Assembly: GCA_037127255.1 (NCBI GenBank)
Contig: JBANSL010000007.1
Coordinates: forward strand, 68,164,038 to 68,228,037
Source: Persicaria tinctoria
Taxonomy: Eukaryota; Streptophyta; Magnoliopsida; Caryophyllales; Polygonaceae
Direction of reading: 5' to 3'
Length of the DNA stretch: 64,000 nt
Shown in pieces: positions 58,962-64,000 of the stretch. Below the pieces are notes generated by a model. That model worked only from the letters and a program-made list of their open reading frames with translations, searched no databases and was not told the DNA's origin. Both the position numbers and the translations under genes were made by a program. The first letter of the stretch is position 1. The number at the start of each line of letters is the position of its first letter.

Positions 58962-61115
58962 TGTTGTGAGCGGAATCTGCCATGTTTTACAGTAACTTTT
59001 ATATCGATTTCTGTATACATTGCATTTATTTGGGTTTAAATAGTACAGAATCTATGTAGTTTATGCTTATTTGTCAAATTATGGAATCTACACCAGTTTC
59101 TGTTTAAATCGCAGAAATCGAGGCGTTTACAACAATTCTACAGAAGGTCGGAAAAGCTCGGAAAAACACTACAGAAGTCCAAGGTCAAAGCAGCAGAACA
59201 AGTCTAAGAGACGAGGCTACTCGATCTCGAGTAGGCCCTACTCGACATAGACCACCATGTCCGAGCACCAGCTTGGTCGACCAGGCCTGATCGAGAGCCA
59301 GACAACCCGAGCTCCGGACCCTACTCGACCTCGAGGAGCACTTGTCGAGGCCGACGAAGCCCAGACGCCCACGTCCGGAGTCGACGAGGAGAAGCTGTCC
59401 GAGGACGAAGCCGAGAAGACCCAACTCGATCTCGACGAACTCTTGTCGAGATCGACGAAGACCTTGAGACATGTCCGAGCATGTCCAAGCCAGTCTACTA
59501 GACCTACCCGAGAAGACCTAGTCGATAGAGCCACTCAACTCGAGATCGACTAGGGTAACTCGACATCGACGAGCACTAGTGAGCCAACTCCGAGCCACAT
59601 CGAGCAGAGTCAAGCCAAGCCGAGCCATCTTACTCGAGGTCGACGAGGCCAACTCGAGGTCGACTAGACCGCGTGCCAGAATCTTCTCGACGAGCCTTGT
59701 CTGAGTAGAATTGGCTTTACTTGGGCGCGAAGGCGGAAGATTCTATCCGATTTGATCAAGTTCTATCTATGGAAGGCGATCTATCAACATGAAGACATAC
59801 TACCCTATTTAGAATTATCTTTTTTCTAGTTGATTTAATTCCATTATGTTATCTATTTATCTTTTAAGCCTTTTAGATATAGATAGATATCTTCTTTCCT
59901 AAAATAGCTAGGGAATGAAGGCTATAAATAAGGCCCTAGGGGGCTCAGTTTTATTAATTCCAAGACACACACAATCCAATTTCAAGAGAGAAGTAGTTAG
60001 TTCCATTTAGAGATACAGTTTAGGAGTTTAAGGTTTTTAGGGTTTTGGCTTACGGCGAAAGTTGATTGCCAAGATTGTAAAGGCTTTGAATTTAGTTTAT
60101 GCAAGTTTCTTCTTTTACATCAATGTCTTTTGTTACAATGAGGCATGAGTAGTCCACCCACTTCTGGGGCTGGGGTGAGCCCAACGGTGGCCATGTGAGG
60201 CGATGCGATAAAGGTCAGATCTTTTGCGCGATTCATCTTCTATCCCTATGAGCATGATTCTTTTGCGAGAGTTGAAGGTGATCCTTGTTTGTGTTATTGA
60301 AGCGAAAGTGATCTTAATGCAACTTGGATTAATTATGTGAAAAAGGGTTAGTAACAATTAGGGTTTATGCGAAAGCCTCTATATGCCTATTTGTTAATGA
60401 CGAAAGTTATTTGATGGAAATCATGATCTTTTATGCCTTTATGTATTGTTTTGCATGGTTATCGTTGTGGTGTTGAAACCCTGGCCTTGGAGGTCTTTTA
60501 ATATATTGAGTTTATTTCTGTCAAATTTCTGAATTCTGTCGAAAATCTGCAATTTTTGTGTTTACTGTTCTTTGTCGACATAGACCAGCCTTGGTCGAGA
60601 TCGAGTAGGGAGTTGTCTTGGTCGAGTTGATTTCTTTCTGTTTTCATCGATTTATAGTTTCTGTCTTGCCCTTTTCTTGTCGATCTCGAGTTACTCTGGT
60701 CGAGGTCGAGTTGCCTGATCTTTGTCGAGTCGTTTGCATTTGTCTTTTATTTTCTGTTTTCGTTACTTTCTTGTCGACCTAGAGGACAGTTACTCAACCT
60801 CGAGTAGCTTCTGTGTCCTTGCTTTTAGTTTCTGCTTTACTTTCCGTCTTTAGTTTGTTCTTTGCTTTTGTTTTTATTGCCCTTGCCGGGTTTATTTGTT
60901 TCTTTCTGTTTCTGCGATTCTGTCTGTTCTGCTCTGCTGCTTCTGTAAGAATTTACAGCTACCTAAGAACTGCTGACGTGCTTCCTCGTGGATTCGATCC
61001 TGACTATTCTCTTACTACAATGGGAGGAAGTCTTGTATTATTTGCTGAGACAGGGAAGTCAGTCTGATCTATATTTCATATCTATTTCAATACTCGATTT
61101 ACTCCTGCAACAACA
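58962..61115 (+). repeat. 3' LTR of the 9.2 kb element
   Basis: Same length as the 5' LTR, with scattered single-base differences and no indel seen. It contains the same two TCGA-motif clusters, at 59215-59705 and 60570-60810. Confidence 0.93.
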
Positions 61116-61185
61116 GTAATCAATTCACATCGATTAGATTAAGTACAATAGGATTAAATCACAATTCAAATGAGAAATCATTCGG
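61116..61185 (-). mobile_element. Antisense gypsy LTR fragment, right part
   Basis: The minus strand reads AATCCTATTGTACTTAATCT, matching AATCCTAATGTGCTTAATCT of the sense LTR at about 50550. It therefore continues the antisense LTR interrupted at 51881, showing that the 9.2 kb element inserted into an older LTR. Its right border with the Athila-like coding region is not sharp. Confidence 0.6.
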
Positions 61186-62144
61186 CTAAACGATTAGCGT
61201 TGTCACCCATTGTTCGATTTCTAGCAGTGCGTTGTTCAGCTCTTCTTCTACAAAAGGTGCGTTATGGTTCAGGATCAAAAGGGAATAGATCACTAGAGCC
61301 TTCAGTTTTTCGCATCCAGAGCAGAGCACAACCTCAACCGGGTGTAGTTCTTCCTACATTAACACCCGCCAATTTTGAGCTAAAGCCTGCACTGTTGAAT
61401 ATGATAAGACAGAACATGTTCAATGGGCTTCCTGCTGAGAGCCCCCATCAGCACATATCCACATTCAAGGAATTGATGGATACTGTGAAGGTTCAAGGTG
61501 TCACCCCTGAAGAGTTCTTAATGCGATCATTCTCCTTCTCACTTGCTGGAAAAGCTAGACACTGGTACAACTCTATTCCTGCTGGCACTATTACTACTTG
61601 GGAGGAATTGTCATATGAGTTTTTGAATCAGTTCTTCCCGCCATCCAAGACTGATGAGATGAGGCGGAAGATAAATTCTTTCATGGTTAGTGATGGGGAG
61701 AACATTCATGAGTCATGGGAGAGATTCAAAGACCTTTTGTTTGAATGTCCGCACCACGGGATACCGAAGCTGAATCTGTTAGAAATTTTCTACAAAGCTG
61801 TCAGTGACAACACTAGGGTGCTTATTGACTCCTCATCTGGAGGAGAATTTTTGGAAATGGGAGCTAAAGATGCTTGGGCATTCATCGAGAAGACCGCTAA
61901 GCGATGTGGGAAGTACTCACAACCCAGGGCTCTTTCTAATGCCAAAAGAGGTTCAGGGATCTACGAAGTGGGAGCTGAAACCTTCAAGGATGCTAGATAT
62001 GATGCATTGGCTTCTGAAATCAAACGATTGAGCTCAGCATTGGAGAAGTCTTTGTCTGTCAAAGAAGTGAGTGCTACTACAAACACTAGACCAGTGCCTT
62101 GTCAGTTTTGTGGAGCTCAAGATCACACCATTTCTGGCTGCTAG
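61170..62144 (+). CDS. Athila-like gag, second gypsy element
   Basis: The first ATG (61170) lies in or next to the antisense LTR remnant, so the true start is probably later or lost; clear gag homology starts at about 61350 (LTPANFELKPALLNMIRQN). Core motifs are FSFSLAGKARHWYNSIP, YEFLNQFFPPSKTDEM and ESWERFKDLLFECPHHG. A complete zinc knuckle CQFCGAQDHTISGC is followed at once by TAG at 62142-62144, after which the same frame continues open. Its 5' LTR and primer site are not present to the left. Confidence 0.85.
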   Translation: MRNHSAKRLALSPIVRFLAVRCSALLLQKVRYGSGSKGNRSLEPSVFRIQSRAQPQPGVVLPTLTPANFELKPALLNMIRQNMFNGLPAESPHQHISTFKELMDTVKVQGVTPEEFLMRSFSFSLAGKARHWYNSIPAGTITTWEELSYEFLNQFFPPSKTDEMRRKINSFMVSDGENIHESWERFKDLLFECPHHGIPKLNLLEIFYKAVSDNTRVLIDSSSGGEFLEMGAKDAWAFIEKTAKRCGKYSQPRALSNAKRGSGIYEVGAETFKDARYDALASEIKRLSSALEKSLSVKEVSATTNTRPVPCQFCGAQDHTISGC

Positions 62145-64000
62145 ATTTATGCCTCTCAAGATATCAGCAGTCAGGAGGAGGAAGCAAATTTCATGGGAAA
62201 TTATAATAGGGGTCAGGGCTATAACAGGAACTTCAATAATTACAACCCTCGAGTGAGGGATCACCCCGGATTTTCATATGCTAATAAGCAAGCTGTAGAA
62301 TCGCCACCACCTGGATTCCCACCGAAAGGCCAACCTCAGAAGGATAAAATGGAGTTGATGATGGAAAAACTTATGGGCACCGTTCAGAATTTGGCTGGAG
62401 AAGTACAGAACCTTAGTAAGAGCCAAAAGATGCTTGAGACACAGGTAGCTCAACAGGCCAACAATGCCCCTAGACAGAATGGTCAATTTCCAGGGCGTAC
62501 CGAAGATAATCCTAAGGGACAGATTTCTGCTGTGTCCCTAAGGAATGGAAAGCAACTAGAAGAGTTGAAGCCTGCAGAGCAAAGAGAAGCTCAGGAGAAT
62601 GTTGAAACTGAGAAGGAAAAGGCTCATGAGCCAGATAAACAATCCGTATATGTGCCACCTCCCGCTTACAAGCCACCCCTTCCTTTTCCACAGAGACGGG
62701 CTCAGGCTCAAATCGAAAAGCAGTATGGGAAATTCTTGGAGGTGCTAAAGAAGCTCTACATCAACATTCCTTTCACTGATGCTCTATCTCAAATGCCATC
62801 CTATGTAAAGTTTTTGAAGGAGATCTTGTCAAACAAGAGGAAGCTTGAAGAGTGTCAGACTATCTCGTTGAATCGGGAGTGCAGTGCTCTTATTCAGAAC
62901 AAGCTCCCTCCTAAGCTTGAAGATCCTGGGAGCTTCTGTGTCCCTATCACCATGGGAAACTTCACCTACTTTGCCCTTTGCGATTTGGGGGCTAGCGTGA
63001 GTATCATTCCCCTTTCCATCTGCAAGAAGCTAGGATTGGGAGACCCCAGACCAGTCCGGATGACGCTCTGCATGGCTGATAGGTCGGTTAGACATCCATC
63101 AGGTATACTGGAAGACATTCCTATTCAGGTTGGTAAGTTTTTCATCCGAGTAGACTTTATAGTTCTTGATATTGAAGCAAATTGTCCTGTACCTATTATA
63201 CTAGGAAGGCCCTTCCTAGCTACTGCAGGTACCAATATAGATGTCAAGAACGCTGTTCTTACCTTCACTGTGGGAGATGAAAAACTTGAGTTTAATTTTT
63301 CTAATGCTATTAAACAACCTGCTTTTGAGGATGAGTGTTACAAGATTGATGTGGTAGATGAAGGAACTCAGGTTGATATGAAGGTGGTGGTCGTTCAAGA
63401 CCCTCTAGAGCTTTGTCTGATTGAAAGTGTGACTGAAGGCGATGAAGATGAACTACTTGCTGCTGTAGTCCAGGATTTAGAAGTTGCTGAGGAAGATCCT
63501 GAAGCGGTGTTTGAGGTCTTGAAGGAAGATGACGGAGACTCTAAGAGCGAAGCTAAAGGAGCACCAAAAGTGGAGTTGAAGCCACTTCCGTCCACATTGA
63601 GGTATGAGTTTTTAGGCCCTGATGCTACTTATCCTGTGATTGTGAGTGCTACTCTGAATCCTGATGAAACTGAGAAGTTGTTGCATGAGCTTAGATTGCA
63701 TAGAAAGGCCATAGGATACTCAATTGATGATTTGAAGGGGATTAGTCCCTCAATGTGTATGCACAGAATTTTAATGGAAGATGATCATAAACCCTCCATA
63801 GAGCATCAAAGAAGACTTAACCCAAACTTGAAAGAGGTTGTGAGAAAAGAAGTGCTAAAATTGTTAGATGCAGGCATTATTTTTCCTATTTCTGACAGTA
63901 ATTGGGTGAGTCCTGTCCATGTGGTCCCTAAGAAAGGTGGGATGACAGTTGTAAAGAATGAAAAGAATGAATTAATTCCCACTAGGACTGTCACAGGGTG
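62145..64000 (+). CDS. Athila-like gag C-terminus, protease and start of RT (runs off the window)
   Basis: In the same frame as the gag above and free of stops by my reading to the window edge. It contains QNLAGEVQNLSKSQKMLETQ, the linker INIPFTDALSQMPSYVKFLK, the protease site ALCDLGASVSIIP (catalytic Asp codon 62982-62984) and IILGRPFLATAGTNIDVKN. An acidic stretch at 63300-63560 is followed by the start of reverse transcriptase (HRKAIGYSIDDLKGISPSMC, LLDAGIIFPISDSNWVSPVH). The catalytic YXDD region lies outside the window. Confidence 0.85.
   Translation, partial: MYASQDISSQEEEANFMGNYNRGQGYNRNFNNYNPRVRDHPGFSYANKQAVESPPPGFPPKGQPQKDKMELMMEKLMGTVQNLAGEVQNLSKSQKMLETQVAQQANNAPRQNGQFPGRTEDNPKGQISAVSLRNGKQLEELKPAEQREAQENVETEKEKAHEPDKQSVYVPPPAYKPPLPFPQRRAQAQIEKQYGKFLEVLKKLYINIPFTDALSQMPSYVKFLKEILSNKRKLEECQTISLNRECSALIQNKLPPKLEDPGSFCVPITMGNFTYFALCDLGASVSIIPLSICKKLGLGDPRPVRMTLCMADRSVRHPSGILEDIPIQVGKFFIRVDFIVLDIEANCPVPIILGRPFLATAGTNIDVKNAVLTFTVGDEKLEFNFSNAIKQPAFEDECYKIDVVDEGTQVDMKVVVVQDPLELCLIESVTEGDEDELLAAVVQDLEVAEEDPEAVFEVLKEDDGDSKSEAKGAPKVELKPLPSTLRYEFLGPDATYPVIVSATLNPDETEKLLHELRLHRKAIGYSIDDLKGISPSMCMHRILMEDDHKPSIEHQRRLNPNLKEVVRKEVLKLLDAGIIFPISDSNWVSPVHVVPKKGGMTVVKNEKNELIPTRTVTG

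Larger units (their letters stand above)
51882..61115 (+). mobile_element. 9.2 kb non-autonomous Athila/Tat-like gypsy element
   Basis: Two 2154-bp LTRs (51882-54035 and 58962-61115) start TGTTGTGAGCGG and end CCTGCAACAACA. By eye about 25 substitutions separate them, roughly 1.2%, so insertion is recent. Flanks read CTAAT and GTAAT, a 5-bp duplication with one difference. A tRNA-Asp-type primer site follows the 5' LTR. The 4.9 kb interior holds gag and protease-like frames and a repeat-rich frame ending in an integrase-tail-like segment, but no reverse transcriptase, RNase H or integrase core. A TCGA-rich motif recurs in LTRs and coding region. It would need enzymes from a relative. Confidence 0.93.

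Overview
This is a plant nuclear genome window, almost certainly from a eudicot. It has intron-rich genes with GT/GC-AG introns, a plastid-targeted isoamylase, AT-rich introns full of MITEs, telomere-like TTTAGGG runs, and Athila/Tat-type gypsy elements with plant tRNA primer sites. A short dispersed repeat of a kind I associate with asterids hints at that group, but the species cannot be named from sequence alone.

Two host genes are solid and both lie on the minus strand. (1) ISA3, a plastid isoamylase-type starch debranching enzyme, spans 8821-21232. I reconstructed 24 coding exons that join in phase to 772 codons plus stop, and all GH13 catalytic residues are present. (2) A FAM91-family trafficking protein spans 26071-42330, with ten coding exons joining to 1010 codons plus stop and a 5' UTR intron upstream. 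Each gene needs one GC-AG intron to keep its reading frame. A weaker minus-strand gene at 286-2618 starts with an RRM-like domain, but a tandem duplication of an exon end and its splice donor seems to have disrupted it. Minus-strand coding fragments of unknown function lie at 44439-46928.

Layout: 0.3-2.6 kb disrupted RRM-like gene; 3.5-7.8 kb a non-genic block of GGTGACA-type repeats, a telomere-like hairpin, a tandem repeat array and Helitron-like 5' ends; 8.8-21.2 kb ISA3; 21.5-25.1 kb a cluster of MITEs, a LINE 3' fragment and a MULE-type foldback element; 26.1-42.7 kb FAM91, with introns hosting two small LTR retrotransposons in opposite orientation, Stowaway and Tourist-like MITEs, a second MULE-type foldback element, an RTE-like LINE remnant and microsatellites; 43-44 kb two arrays of simple motifs; 44.4-47 kb unclear gene fragments plus a stray copy of ISA3 exon 5; 48-49.9 kb a decayed MuDR transposase; 49.9-64 kb nested gypsy elements.

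The most striking part is the nested gypsy block. A 9.2 kb element (51882-61115) has two 2154-bp LTRs differing by about 1%, a tRNA-Asp-type primer site, and broken gag and protease frames, but no reverse transcriptase, RNase H or integrase core. A TCGA-rich repeated motif occurs both in its LTRs and in its coding region, where it encodes LVEVD/LVDLD-type peptide repeats. The element sits inside an older antisense LTR that is itself joined tail-to-tail to a sense LTR. An Athila-like gag-protease-RT region follows and runs off the window edge.
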